A stretch of 64,000 nt of DNA from Streptomyces spirodelae (GTDB lineage: Bacteria > Actinomycetota > Actinomycetes > Streptomycetales > Streptomycetaceae), in the NCBI RefSeq assembly GCF_017676385.1, contig NZ_JAFFZN010000017.1, positions 1-64,000 of the forward strand, given 5' to 3'. How positions within the stretch are numbered: position 1 is the first letter of the stretch; every line of letters begins with the position of its first letter. The notes below the pieces were generated by a model. That model did not search any database, was not told the DNA's origin, and was given only the letters and a program-made list of their open reading frames with translations. The position numbers and the translations under genes were made by a program. Positions 9,117-18,054 of the stretch are shown here, piece after piece.

Positions 9117-10094
9117 CTAGGACAGCCGTACGCGCGGGTCGATGAACGCGTAGGCGGCGTCCACGATGATGTTGAAGAGGATGATGAAGGTGGCCGCGAA
9201 GAGCATCACGCCCATCACCATGGGCAGGTCGGTGTTCTGCACCGAGTTGACCGCGAGGGTGCCCAGCCCGGGCAGTGAGAACGTCCACTCGGTGATCATC
9301 GCGCCGCCGAACAGCGAGCCCAGGTCGACGCCGAAGATGGTGATGATCGGGATCAGCGAGCCGCGCCAGGCGTAGCGGAAGAAGACGTACTTGCCCGACA
9401 TGCCCTTGGCTCTGGCCGCTCTGACGTGGTCCTCCTGCAGCTGTTCGATCATCGAGGACCGGGACAGACGGGTGTAGTTCGCGGTGAAGATGATCTGGAC
9501 GACCATCCAGGGGATCAGCAGACCCATGAACCAGCCGACCGGATCCTGGGTGAGCGGCACGTACTTGGGCTGGTCGAGCAACTCCAGGTTGTAGACCACC
9601 AGTGCCAGTACCAGCGGGCCGATGAAGTAGATCTGCATCGAGGAGAGCACCAGCGACATCGAGCTGAACGCCTTGTCGATGACCGTGCCCTTCTTCCAGG
9701 CGGCGATCATGCCCGCGCTCAGACCGATGGTCAGGAAGACCACGGCACCGCCGACGGTCAGCGAGACGGTGGTCGGGAAGCGGTCCAGGATGGTCTCCCA
9801 CACGGGGTCCTGGTTGGCGAAGGAGTAGCCGAAGCACGGCGCCGGGCAGTCTCCCACGTTGAACTGGCGCCCGGCGACGATGCCGACCATGAAGTGGAAG
9901 TACTGGACCGGGACCGGCTCGTCGATCCCCATGTTCTTGCGGATGACCGCGAGCGCGTCCGGCGTGCAGTTCTTGCCGCAGGCCAGCATCGCCGGGTCCC
10001 GTGGGACGGCGTAGAAGAGGAAGAAGGTGACAGCGCTGATGACCAGCAGGATCACCACGGCGCCGAGCGACCGGCGGATGAGAAATCGCAGCAT
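9117..10094 (-). CDS. Oligopeptide ABC transporter permease (OppB-type), operon I
   Basis: This 325-aa permease starts MLRFLIRRSLGAVVILLVISAV, the usual DppB/OppB amino terminus, and has about six membrane segments. The EAA-type loop contacting the ATPase is HVRAARAKGMSGKYVFFRYA. The extracytoplasmic region after the first helix is longer than in the two paralogues here. It contains four cysteines (LACGKNC and DCPAPC), which could form disulfides outside the cell. The gene follows the substrate-binding gene after a strong hairpin, so its expression may be attenuated relative to the binding protein. Confidence 0.9.
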   Translation of the reverse strand: MLRFLIRRSLGAVVILLVISAVTFFLFYAVPRDPAMLACGKNCTPDALAVIRKNMGIDEPVPVQYFHFMVGIVAGRQFNVGDCPAPCFGYSFANQDPVWETILDRFPTTVSLTVGGAVVFLTIGLSAGMIAAWKKGTVIDKAFSSMSLVLSSMQIYFIGPLVLALVVYNLELLDQPKYVPLTQDPVGWFMGLLIPWMVVQIIFTANYTRLSRSSMIEQLQEDHVRAARAKGMSGKYVFFRYAWRGSLIPIITIFGVDLGSLFGGAMITEWTFSLPGLGTLAVNSVQNTDLPMVMGVMLFAATFIILFNIIVDAAYAFIDPRVRLS

Positions 10095-10169
10095 GACGGA
10101 ACGCAGCTCTCGTGCGACAGCGGGATCGAGACGTGCGGGACGGACCGGGGGCTTGCCTCCCCCGGGGCT

Positions 10170-10201
10170 CCGCCGCCCGGCCTCAGCGGGCCGGGCGGCG
10201 G
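10170..10201 (-). terminator. 13-bp GC hairpin between binding-protein and permease genes, operon I
   Basis: Arms CCGCCGCCCGGCC (10170-10182) and GGCCGGGCGGCGG (10189-10201) are perfectly complementary with a 6-base loop. Position between a lipoprotein gene and its permease gene, with no U-tract, fits a partial terminator or an mRNA-stabilising stem that keeps the binding protein in excess. Confidence 0.6.
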
Positions 10202-10226
10202 ATTCGGCGCCCGAGGGCGCGGTGGG

Positions 10227-12023
10227 TTACTTCTTCACGTAGAGCGACGTCGGATTGATGTCGTGCAGTCGCTCGTCGAAGTACATACCGCCGATCTTCG
10301 AACCGGAGATCTGCATCGCCTTGTAGTAGTGCATCGGCACGGCGGGCACGTCCTCGGTGAGGATCTTGTCCGCGAGCTTCTGCCACTCATCGGCGGCCTT
10401 GTTCGCGTCGGACATGGAGCGGATGCGGTCCATCTCCTTCTCGAACTTCGGGTTCTTGTGGTGCGAGTAGTTGGCGGCACCGTCCTGGATCTGGCGTCCG
10501 TCGAACAGGTTCGGGACGACGGTCGAAGCGCTGGGCCAGTCGGCACCCCACGAGTTGTGGTAGATGTCGTAGCCGTTCTTGACCTTGCCGATCTGGTCGT
10601 AGTACGTGTCCGCGATGATGTCCTTCTTCTGGACGTCGAACCCGGCCTTCTCCAGGTTCTGGGTCGCGGCCACCGCGAACTGCTGCCACTCGGGCGCGTT
10701 CTGGTAGGCGAAGGTGAGCTTCATGCCCTTCTTGCCGGACTCCTTGAGGAGCTTGGCTGCCTTCTCGACGTCACCCTGCGGGTTCTTCAGCTTGTTGAAG
10801 GGGTCGGTCTTCTTGTGGCCGACCAGCGTGGGGCTGATGTAGTTGCCCGCCATCTCACCGCCGCCTGCGCCACCGAAGGCCGAGACGATGGACTGGTTCG
10901 GGATCGCGTAGGCGATGGCCTGCCGGACCTTCTTGTTCTTGATCCGGTCCATGTTGATGTTCAGGTAGCTGACGTACGACTGGAAGCCGCCGACGGTGCG
11001 CTTCTTGATCTCCGGGTCGGTGCGCACCTTCTGCAGGCTGGAGGCGTCGACCTGGTTGGTGAAGCTGGTGGCGGTCTGGTTCTCACCCGCGTCGGACATC
11101 AGCCGCTTGGTGGAGTCCTCGAAGGAGACTCCGAACTGGATGTTGAACGCGTCCGGGTACTGGTGCCGGGCCGGGTCCGTCTTCGGGTCCCACTCGGAGT
11201 TGCGGACCAGCTTCATGCTCTTGCCGGACTTGAACGAGGCGATCTTGTACGGGCCCGAGCAGAGCGGCTTCTTGTCGTACTTCTCCTTGGTGTCCTTCTT
11301 CTCGGACACCACCGAGTAGCCGGCCATCGCCAGCGCGTACGGCAGCTCGGCCTGCGGCTTCTTGAAGTGGAAGATGATGGTCTTGTCGTCCGGCGTCTCC
11401 AGGACGTCGTCCGGCAGGTGCTTGCCCTTGTAGGGGCCGTCCTTGAGCATCTTGCGGTAGTCGGTGCCGCCGGTGTCGGCCAGCCACTGCTGGATGAAGG
11501 TGGGGCCCTCGGTGACGAAGGGGGCGAACGTGCGCTCGATGGAGTGCCGGATGTCCTTCGAGGTGATGGCCGAGCCGTCCTCGAACTTGATCCCGTCCTT
11601 GAGCTTGTACGTCCAGGTCTTGCCGCCGTCGGACTTGGTACCGCTGTTGGTGGCCAGGTCGCCGACGACCTCGTACTTGTCGTCGCTGACCTTCTTGTAG
11701 GTGGTCAGACCGCGGTGGATCAGCTCGGCGAGCGCACCCTCGTCGCTGACGTAGATCTGCGCGGGGTCCAGGTGCGCGAAGCTGTCACGCTGCAGCACCT
11801 TGATGGTGCCGCCCTTGCGGCCGCCCTTGACCTCGGGGGCCGGGCCCTTGGAGGCGGCTTCGTCGGCGAAGGTGTAGGAGACGTCCTGGCCCTGCTGCTT
11901 GGCCTTCTCGTCCTTCTTCGTGTCGTCGCCCCCACCGCCGCTGCTGCACCCGGTGAGGAACAGTGCGCCGGCGGCGAGCGCCGCGAGGGAGGCACGCGCC
12001 GTGCGTATGCTCACTCTGCTCAT
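10227..12023 (-). CDS. Oligopeptide ABC transporter substrate-binding lipoprotein (family 5), operon I
   Basis: This 598-aa lipoprotein captures peptides outside the membrane. The signal peptide has a lipobox LFLTGC (Cys about residue 26), then a Gly/Lys/Asp linker. The mature SBP_bac_5 domain has recognisable segments such as LHRGLTTYKKV, LATNSGTKSDGG, WTYKLKDGIKFEDG and LCSGPYKI, and ends at VPMHYYKAMQISG. It belongs to a subfamily different from the binding proteins of operons II and III and from BldKB as I remember it, so a different ligand range is likely. The ATG at 12023 has only a weak AGGTG site. It follows the OppC gene after about 95 bases. Confidence 0.9.
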   Translation of the reverse strand: MSRVSIRTARASLAALAAGALFLTGCSSGGGGDDTKKDEKAKQQGQDVSYTFADEAASKGPAPEVKGGRKGGTIKVLQRDSFAHLDPAQIYVSDEGALAELIHRGLTTYKKVSDDKYEVVGDLATNSGTKSDGGKTWTYKLKDGIKFEDGSAITSKDIRHSIERTFAPFVTEGPTFIQQWLADTGGTDYRKMLKDGPYKGKHLPDDVLETPDDKTIIFHFKKPQAELPYALAMAGYSVVSEKKDTKEKYDKKPLCSGPYKIASFKSGKSMKLVRNSEWDPKTDPARHQYPDAFNIQFGVSFEDSTKRLMSDAGENQTATSFTNQVDASSLQKVRTDPEIKKRTVGGFQSYVSYLNINMDRIKNKKVRQAIAYAIPNQSIVSAFGGAGGGEMAGNYISPTLVGHKKTDPFNKLKNPQGDVEKAAKLLKESGKKGMKLTFAYQNAPEWQQFAVAATQNLEKAGFDVQKKDIIADTYYDQIGKVKNGYDIYHNSWGADWPSASTVVPNLFDGRQIQDGAANYSHHKNPKFEKEMDRIRSMSDANKAADEWQKLADKILTEDVPAVPMHYYKAMQISGSKIGGMYFDERLHDINPTSLYVKK

Positions 12024-12118
12024 GGTGGTGTCTGCACCTGCCTGTCGGTTGTCCGTCGCTGCCTGACTGATGCCGTACGGGGTGGCAGCACCCCCCACCA
12101 CTCGGTCGCGCCTGGCCC

Positions 12119-13156
12119 TCATCGGCCGGACTTGGGGTCGAACGCGTCCCTGACCGAGTCTCCGAGCAGGTTGAATGCGAGGATGAAGATCACCATCGCG
12201 CCGCCCGGGAAGAACATGTAGGTGATGTCGCTCTGATAGATCTCGGCGCCCTTGGCGAACATCCGGCCCCAGTCGGGGGTGGGCTCCAGCAGACCGACAC
12301 CGAGGAACGAGAGCCCAGCGATGGCGGTGACGTTGTTGGGCAGCATGTAGGTGGCCTGCACCAGGATGGGCGTGACGAGGTTCGGCAGCAGCTCCTTGCG
12401 GACGATGCGGCCCGAGGGGGTGCCGGCGACCCGCGCCGCCTCGATGAACTCCCGTTCCCGCAGCGACAGCGTCTGTCCGCGCAGCAGCCGTGCCAGTGTC
12501 ATCCAGCCCAGCAGCCACATCACATAGACCAGCACGCCGGCCCGCAGCCACGTCGGCATCTCGTCCCGCGGGTCCACCAGGAGCGCCGCGACGACAGGCG
12601 TGAAGGCCACGAAGAACAGCTGGTTGGGGAAGGACATCATCAGGTCGGTGAACCGGCCGAGGAAGTAGTCGACCTTGCCGCCGAAGTAGCCCCCCGCGAC
12701 GCCGATGACGATGGCCGTCAGCACCGACAGCAGGGTGATGATCACCGCGAGCGCCAGCGAGTTGCGGATTCCGTAGAGCAGCTGGGTGAACACATCCCGG
12801 CCAAGCCCGGGCTCCAGCCCGAACCAGAACTCCCCGTCGATGCCGCCGTTGGGCTTCACCGGGTAGAAGTTCTCGTTCAGCAGGTCCGGCCTCAGCTGCC
12901 CGTAGCGGGTGTACGGATCCTTGCCGTACAGCTTGGAGATCAGCGGGGCCAGCGCCGCGATCAGGAAGAAGGCGAGCACGATGCACGCCGAGACCACGCC
13001 GGTGCGGTCGCGCTTGAAGCGCATCCACATGAGCTGGCCGGGGGATCGGCCCGCGAGGTCGGCCTCTTTGGCAACTCGCGTAGAACTCAGACCGGCGCCG
13101 TCGGGGCCAGGGGTGTCGGCCCCGTCCGCCGCAGCAGTCTGGGAAGTACTCGTCAT
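12119..13156 (-). CDS. Oligopeptide ABC transporter permease (OppC-type), operon I, first gene
   Basis: This 345-aa permease starts at ATG 13156 behind GGGAGC. A polar 50-residue N-terminal tail (MTSTSQTAAADG...) precedes the first membrane helix (VVSACIVLAFFLIAALAPLI). A periplasmic loop and five more helices follow, with the ATPase-contact loop EFIEAARVAGTPSGRIVRKELLPN. The C-terminus DSVRDAFDPKSGR is typical of OppC. Placement of OppC first, before the binding protein, differs from operons II and III. From memory bldK of S. coelicolor also has a permease gene (bldKA) before the binding protein gene. Confidence 0.9.
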   Translation of the reverse strand: MTSTSQTAAADGADTPGPDGAGLSSTRVAKEADLAGRSPGQLMWMRFKRDRTGVVSACIVLAFFLIAALAPLISKLYGKDPYTRYGQLRPDLLNENFYPVKPNGGIDGEFWFGLEPGLGRDVFTQLLYGIRNSLALAVIITLLSVLTAIVIGVAGGYFGGKVDYFLGRFTDLMMSFPNQLFFVAFTPVVAALLVDPRDEMPTWLRAGVLVYVMWLLGWMTLARLLRGQTLSLREREFIEAARVAGTPSGRIVRKELLPNLVTPILVQATYMLPNNVTAIAGLSFLGVGLLEPTPDWGRMFAKGAEIYQSDITYMFFPGGAMVIFILAFNLLGDSVRDAFDPKSGR

Positions 13157-13644
13157 CGCGTGTGTGCTCCCGCGCTCAAATCTCGCCGGAACCCGAATCG
13201 TTGGGCGTGATGCGGGTGGGTTGAGCCGGACTTTCGCAAGCCAATTACGCACCAGTCAAGGGGTGTTGGTCAGGCTGAACGCCGTTCAACGCTTTCTTGA
13301 GCGAACGTTGCGCAGATCGAGGTCGCAACGTGCTTGACATCACAGCAGCCCAGCGGACATAGCTGAATAAATCCCAGGGAAACGCCTTAACAGACCCGCA
13401 ACACGGCCGACTCCTCACCGATATCCGAAGCCGCCGCTGCGAAGTGCGTACGGCTCCCAACTCCCTCGGACGGCTGGTTTGATGGCGTTCCCATGCGCGA
13501 GCGGTGTGCATCGTGCGAACATGGGCGTGCGGACGCATCGGCGTGCGTCGCGGCACCGGGGGCGCTTGTAGCCGCACGGCGATCACGGGTAGACACGGGT
13601 GGATCTGGGACGTCGCGACACCGCACATAACGGGGGGCCGAGCC
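13157..13644. promoter_or_regulatory. Divergent promoter region between operon I and a membrane protein gene
   Basis: No gene is seen. A 13-bp palindrome TGAACGCCGTTCA lies at 13276-13288. An 8-bp inverted repeat ACGTTGCG/CGCAACGT (13305-13312, 13324-13331) follows, and TTGACA at 13334-13339 on the plus strand is a possible -35 box. The inverted repeats sit upstream of operon I and could be operators. No confident -10 box was identified for either direction. Confidence 0.45.
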
Positions 13645-14667
13645 ATGGGCCAGGACAGGACGCTCGCGCGCGGGGCGCGGGCCTTCGGAGCACTGCTGAC
13701 CGCCGCGCTCGCGCTGATCAGCCTCGCCTGGATCATCAGGGACTTCACCAAGGCGCACGAGGTCGTCGACGTCTGGTGGAACTGGGCCGGCCTGCCCGCC
13801 CGCGCCGAGGACGGGGTGTGGGTGACCTCCTTCCTGGAGCCGACGCTGATGTTGCTGTACTCGGTCGCTGCGGTGACCGCGTTCCGCTCCTCCTCGTCCG
13901 CGGCGATACTCACCTGCACAGGGCTGCTGACCGTGGCCGTGCGCACCCCCGGCCTGTGGAACCTCAACGCCGACTGGATGCAGGGCGTCCCGGACGGGCT
14001 GCTGAGCAAGGTCCTCTTCAGCACCATCGCGACCGTCGTCATCGGGGCCGTGCTGGTGGTCACGGCCGTCGTCGGCCGCCGTCCGGCGCAGTCCGTCTCC
14101 GGGTACGGCCCCTCCGGATACGGCGTACAAGCCGCCCCCGACCCCGCTGACGAACCGCCCGCCGGCCCCACCCGGGGCGGCGCAGTGGCCGCCTTCCTGC
14201 TGTTGGGCGCCTGCGGTGTGGTGCTGGCCGCCTGGGAGATACGCACCTGGCAGCAGAACGGCTGGGACCGGTACGAGATGACGCTGACCGGCGAGCGGAC
14301 CATCGTGCGGCTGCTGGACGCCCCTTCCGGCTGGGTGCTGTGGGCCGTCGTCCTGCTCACCCTGGTCGCCGCCGTCGCCGCACTCGCCGGGGTCGCCTTC
14401 TCCCGGCCCTTCGGCCTGATCGCGGCTGCGCCCCTGCTCGCTCTCGGCCTGTTCGCCATGGCCTTCGATCTCAAGACGGAACTGATCGAGCACTTCGGCG
14501 AGCTCGGCATCGAAGCGCAACTCCACATTCTGACCGACGCCTTCGAGGTGGCCGTCGGCTGCGCGCTGCTGGTGGCTCTCTCCCGCGGAGAGCGCCGCGA
14601 CTCCTCCACCGTCCCCTCGTACCAGGGCGGCACCGCGCCCTACGGAGCTCCGCCGCGGGCCTGGTGA
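13645..14667 (+). CDS. Polytopic membrane protein of unknown function
   Basis: This 340-aa protein starts at ATG 13645 behind a G-rich site, and has about seven to eight hydrophobic segments. Examples are LLTAALALISLAWII, LMLLYSVAAVTAF, VLFSTIATVVIGAVLVV, AFLLLGACGVVLAA and GWVLWAVVLLTLVAAVAALAG. A soluble Gly/Pro/Tyr-rich loop separates the halves near residues 150-175, and the tail is polar. I do not recognise a family. It is alone on the plus strand between operons I and II, which suggests insertion of an unrelated gene between the two importers. Confidence 0.75.
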   Translation: MGQDRTLARGARAFGALLTAALALISLAWIIRDFTKAHEVVDVWWNWAGLPARAEDGVWVTSFLEPTLMLLYSVAAVTAFRSSSSAAILTCTGLLTVAVRTPGLWNLNADWMQGVPDGLLSKVLFSTIATVVIGAVLVVTAVVGRRPAQSVSGYGPSGYGVQAAPDPADEPPAGPTRGGAVAAFLLLGACGVVLAAWEIRTWQQNGWDRYEMTLTGERTIVRLLDAPSGWVLWAVVLLTLVAAVAALAGVAFSRPFGLIAAAPLLALGLFAMAFDLKTELIEHFGELGIEAQLHILTDAFEVAVGCALLVALSRGERRDSSTVPSYQGGTAPYGAPPRAW

Positions 14668-14711
14668 TCCCCGGCCGTGAGCCCACCGTGGGGGACAGCC
14701 CACTGGCGGGG

Positions 14712-15794
14712 TCAGCCCACCGGCGGGATCACCGTTGCACGCTCAGCGGCGAAGTGACAGGCCGAGGGGTGGTGCACCGGCTCGTCCGGCAGGGTGGCGG
14801 CGAAGTTCTCCGGGACGGCCAGGGCCGGTTCCTCGTCGGCGCAGCGCTGCTGCGCCTTCCAGCAGCGGGTGCGGAACCGGCAGCCGGAGGGCGGGTTGGC
14901 CGGTGAGGGGACATCACCTTCCAGCACGATCCGCTCCCGCTTCCCCTCCGACTCCGGGTCGGGCACCGGAACAGCCGACAGCAGAGCCTGGGTATAGGGG
15001 TGCGTGGGATGGTCGTAGATCTCGGTCTCGGTGCCGATCTCCACGATCTTGCCGAGGTACATCACTGCGACGCGGTCGGAGATGTGGCGGACGATGGACA
15101 GGTCGTGGGCGATGAACATGTAGGAGAGCCCGAACTCGTCCTGCAGCCGCTCCATCAGATTCACCACCTGCGCCTGCACCGACACATCCAGCGCCGAGAC
15201 CGGCTCATCCGCCACGATCACCTCGGGCCGCAACGCCAGCCCCCGCGCGATACCGATCCGCTGCCGCTGACCACCACTGAACTGATGCGGATACCGGTTG
15301 ATGTACTCCGGATTCAACCCCACCACATCCAGCAGCTCCTGCACCCTCCGCCGCCGATCCCCCTTCGGCGCCACCTCCGGATGAATATCGAACGGCTCCC
15401 CCACGATGTCCCCCACCGTCATCCGCGGATTCAACGACGTATAAGGGTCCTGGAACACCATCTGAATGTTCCGCCGCACCGCCTTCAAAGCACGACCCGA
15501 CAACCGCGTGACGTCCTCACCCTTGTAACGGATCGTGCCGGAGGTCGGCTGCTCCAGATGGGTGACCAGCTTGGCCACCGTCGACTTGCCGCAGCCCGAC
15601 TCCCCCACGATCCCCAGGGTCTCGCCCTTGTGCAGGTCGAAGGAGATACCGTCCACGGCCTTGACCGCGCCGATCTGCCGCCTGAAGAGGACGCCCTGGG
15701 TCAGCGGGAAGTGCTTGACCAGGTCCCGCACCTCCAAGAGCGCCTCACGGCCTTCCCCCGGGGCCTGGGCGCGCCCCGAGTGGTCAGCTCGCAT
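14712..15794 (-). CDS. Oligopeptide ABC transporter ATPase (OppF-type), operon II
   Basis: This 360-aa ATPase starts at ATG 15794 behind AAGGAGA and overlaps the preceding OppD gene by 11 bases. Walker A GESGCGKST, Q-loop VFQDPYTSLNP, signature FSGGQRQR, Walker B VIVADEP and the C-terminal CRFRTRCWKAQQRC region are all intact. Two stretches, 14831-15008 and 15070-15554, are almost identical in DNA to the OppF gene of operon III at a constant offset of 6047 bases. Intervening parts, including the N-terminus and C-terminus, differ clearly. That mosaic pattern suggests gene conversion between the paralogues. Confidence 0.92.
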   Translation of the reverse strand: MRADHSGRAQAPGEGREALLEVRDLVKHFPLTQGVLFRRQIGAVKAVDGISFDLHKGETLGIVGESGCGKSTVAKLVTHLEQPTSGTIRYKGEDVTRLSGRALKAVRRNIQMVFQDPYTSLNPRMTVGDIVGEPFDIHPEVAPKGDRRRRVQELLDVVGLNPEYINRYPHQFSGGQRQRIGIARGLALRPEVIVADEPVSALDVSVQAQVVNLMERLQDEFGLSYMFIAHDLSIVRHISDRVAVMYLGKIVEIGTETEIYDHPTHPYTQALLSAVPVPDPESEGKRERIVLEGDVPSPANPPSGCRFRTRCWKAQQRCADEEPALAVPENFAATLPDEPVHHPSACHFAAERATVIPPVG

Positions 15795-16764
15795 CGAACA
15801 TCTCCTTCCAGAAGTGGCAGGCGCTGCGCCGCTCGTCGACGACCTCGTAGAGCGGTGGTTCGTCCGTACGGCACACAGTGCGTGCCATGGGACAGCGCGG
15901 GTTGTAGGCGCAGCCGGGCGGGATCTGCAGCAGGCTGGGCGGCATCCCACGGATGACGCTGAGCTGCTGCCCCTTCTGGTCCAGGCGCGGGATGGAGTCG
16001 AGCAGGCCCTTGGTGTAAGGGTGCGCCGGCGTTCGGTAGAGGTTGCCGACGGGGGCCGTCTCCACGATGCGGCCCGCGTACATCACGGCGATCTTGTCGG
16101 CCACATCCGCGACCACACCCAGATCGTGCGTGATCAGGATCAGACCCATGTTGTACTCACGCTGAAGATCCGCCAACAGCTCCATCACCTGCGCCTGCAC
16201 CGTGACATCCAGCGCCGTCGTCGGCTCATCCGCGATGATCAGATCAGGCTCCAGCGCCAACGCCATCGCAATCATGATCCGCTGCCGCATACCCCCACTG
16301 AACTGATGCGGGAAGTCCCCCACCCGCTGGCGGGCGGCCGGAATGCGCACCCGCTCCATCAGCTCCACGGCCCGCGCCCTCGCCTCCTTGCGGCGCAGCC
16401 CCTGGTGGACACGGAACATCTCGGCCAGCTGATAGCCCACCGTCAGCACGGGGTTCAGCGACGAGAGCGCATCCTGGAAGATCATCGCCATCTTCGAACC
16501 GCGGATCTTCCGCCGCTCCTCCTCCGGGAGCGTCAGCAGGTCCCGGCCCTGGAAGACGATCTCTCCCCCGGTGATCCGGCCCGGCGGCATGTCGAGGATG
16601 CCCATGACCGCCTGGGCTGTCACCGACTTGCCCGATCCCGACTCGCCGAGCACCGCGAGGGTCTCACCGGCCTCGACGCTGTAGCTCACCCCGTTGACGG
16701 CCTGGGCCACACCGTCCCGGGTACGGAACTCCACGGCCAGGTCACGGACGTCCAGCAGGCTCAC
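15784..16764 (-). CDS. Oligopeptide ABC transporter ATPase (OppD-type), operon II
   Basis: This 326-aa ATPase has Walker A GESGSGKSV, IFQDALSSLNPVLT, signature FSGGMRQR, Walker B LIIADEP, ITHDLG, and a C-terminal CAYNPRCPMA motif. GTG 16764 (MSLLDVRDL) was preferred over GTG 16770 because GAGGTGA stands at a workable distance only from 16764. The OppC stop lies immediately upstream. A 255-base stretch (16058-16312) nearly matches the operon III homologue (22090-22344). Confidence 0.9.
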   Translation of the reverse strand: MSLLDVRDLAVEFRTRDGVAQAVNGVSYSVEAGETLAVLGESGSGKSVTAQAVMGILDMPPGRITGGEIVFQGRDLLTLPEEERRKIRGSKMAMIFQDALSSLNPVLTVGYQLAEMFRVHQGLRRKEARARAVELMERVRIPAARQRVGDFPHQFSGGMRQRIMIAMALALEPDLIIADEPTTALDVTVQAQVMELLADLQREYNMGLILITHDLGVVADVADKIAVMYAGRIVETAPVGNLYRTPAHPYTKGLLDSIPRLDQKGQQLSVIRGMPPSLLQIPPGCAYNPRCPMARTVCRTDEPPLYEVVDERRSACHFWKEMFDAS

Positions 16765-16770
16765 CCGCAC

Positions 16771-17772
16771 TCACCTCAGCTTCGGGTCGAGGGCGTCGCG
16801 GACCGCGTCGCCGAGCATGATGAAGGCCAGTACGGTGAGGCTGAGCGCGGCGGCCGGATAGAGCAGGATGTGCGGCGCGTTGCGGAACTGCATGCCCTGC
16901 GAGGCCGCCGAGATATCGGCGCCCCAGGAGACGGTGGGCGGCTGGAGCCCGACGCCGAGATAGCTGAGCGTCGCCTCCAGCGAGATGTACGTCCCCAGCG
17001 CGATGGTCGCGGTCACGATCACGGGAGCGACGGCGTTCGGGAGGATATGGCGCGCCATCATCCGTACATGGCTCGCCCCCAGCGCCCGTGCCGCCAGCAC
17101 ATAGTCGTTCTGCTTGACGGTGATCACCGAGCCGCGCGCGATACGGGCGACCTGCGGCCAGCCGAGCAGGACGATGAAGGTGACCACCGTCCACACCGAG
17201 CGGCTGCCGGTCATGGAGAGGAAGACCAGTCCGCCGAGGACGATCGGAATGCCGAAGAAGATGTCCGTGACGCGGGAGAGGATCGCGTCCCACACTCCGC
17301 CGAAGAACCCCGCCAGCCCGCCCAGCAGGCTGCCCAGCACCGCGACCCCCGCCGTGGCGCAGACCCCGACGGTCACCGAGGTGCGGGCTCCGTGGACCAC
17401 GCGCGTATAGACGTCGCAGCCCTGGGTGTCGAAGCCGAACCAGTGTCCCGCCGAGGACGGGTCGAGGGAGCGGCCGAGCCGGCAGGAGAGCGGGTCCTGG
17501 CTGGTGATCAGTCCCGGCCAGACCGAGATGAGCACCAGAAAGGTGATGAGCAGCCCCGCAATCACGAAGACGGGGTTGCGCCGCAGGTCGTGCCACGCGT
17601 CGGACCACAGGCTCCGCGCGCGCTCCTGGGACTCCCGCCCCGGAGGCGGTGGACCCGGTTCCCGCTGGTCGGACTCCCCTCCTGGTGGCGGCGCGCCCTC
17701 CGCGGTGAGCCCGTCCGCCACTCCGCCGTCGACGGCCCGGCTGCCCCCCTCGAACGCGGATGCCCCACTCAC
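16771..17772 (-). CDS. Oligopeptide ABC transporter permease (OppC-type), operon II
   Basis: This permease is about 333 aa from GTG 17772, chosen because GGGAGG/GGAGG stands directly upstream. The frame remains open to 17976, but that extension is low-complexity. The N-terminal 70 residues are Gly/Pro/Glu-rich. The OppC core starts at RSLWSDAWHDLRRNPVFVIAG and includes membrane helices plus the ATPase-contact loop DYVLAARALGASHVRMMARHILPN. The C-terminus is GDAVRDALDPKLR. The SLWSDAWHDLRRNP motif is shared with operon III, showing common descent. Confidence 0.85.
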   Translation of the reverse strand: MSGASAFEGGSRAVDGGVADGLTAEGAPPPGGESDQREPGPPPPGRESQERARSLWSDAWHDLRRNPVFVIAGLLITFLVLISVWPGLITSQDPLSCRLGRSLDPSSAGHWFGFDTQGCDVYTRVVHGARTSVTVGVCATAGVAVLGSLLGGLAGFFGGVWDAILSRVTDIFFGIPIVLGGLVFLSMTGSRSVWTVVTFIVLLGWPQVARIARGSVITVKQNDYVLAARALGASHVRMMARHILPNAVAPVIVTATIALGTYISLEATLSYLGVGLQPPTVSWGADISAASQGMQFRNAPHILLYPAAALSLTVLAFIMLGDAVRDALDPKLR

Positions 17773-18054
17773 AACCTCCCCCTCCCCACCGCCCCCCTCT
17801 TCTCCGCCACAACGGCGAGAAGCCCGTGAGCGGAGACCGGCGGTGCCGAACGGAGTTCGGCCAAGAGGGCGTGGTGGCGCCGCCTGCCGTGCATTCCGCC
17901 GGACCCTGTCCGCCGTGGTCGCGCGCCGCGCCGGCGGCAGAATGGCTCCGCCCGGCAAGAGGGCTCCGCCCGGCAAGAGGGCTCATCCGCGAGCGGGCGC
18001 GTCCACGCGCGAGGGAGTACGCGACCGTCGGCGGCGACAAGGTGGGGGGGTGGG
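17773..18054 (-). other. Unusual spacer between the permease genes of operon II
   Basis: In operon III the two permease genes overlap by eight bases, whereas here about 280 bases separate them. The spacer holds an 18-base tandem duplication (GCTCCGCCCGGCAAGAGG, about 17945-17980) and G/C homopolymer runs. No separate gene is supported. Confidence 0.5.

Noticed and set aside
9426..12221. 931-codon plus-strand frame opposite operon I
   Set aside because: Antisense shadow of the permease and binding-protein genes; no ribosome site or recognisable domain.
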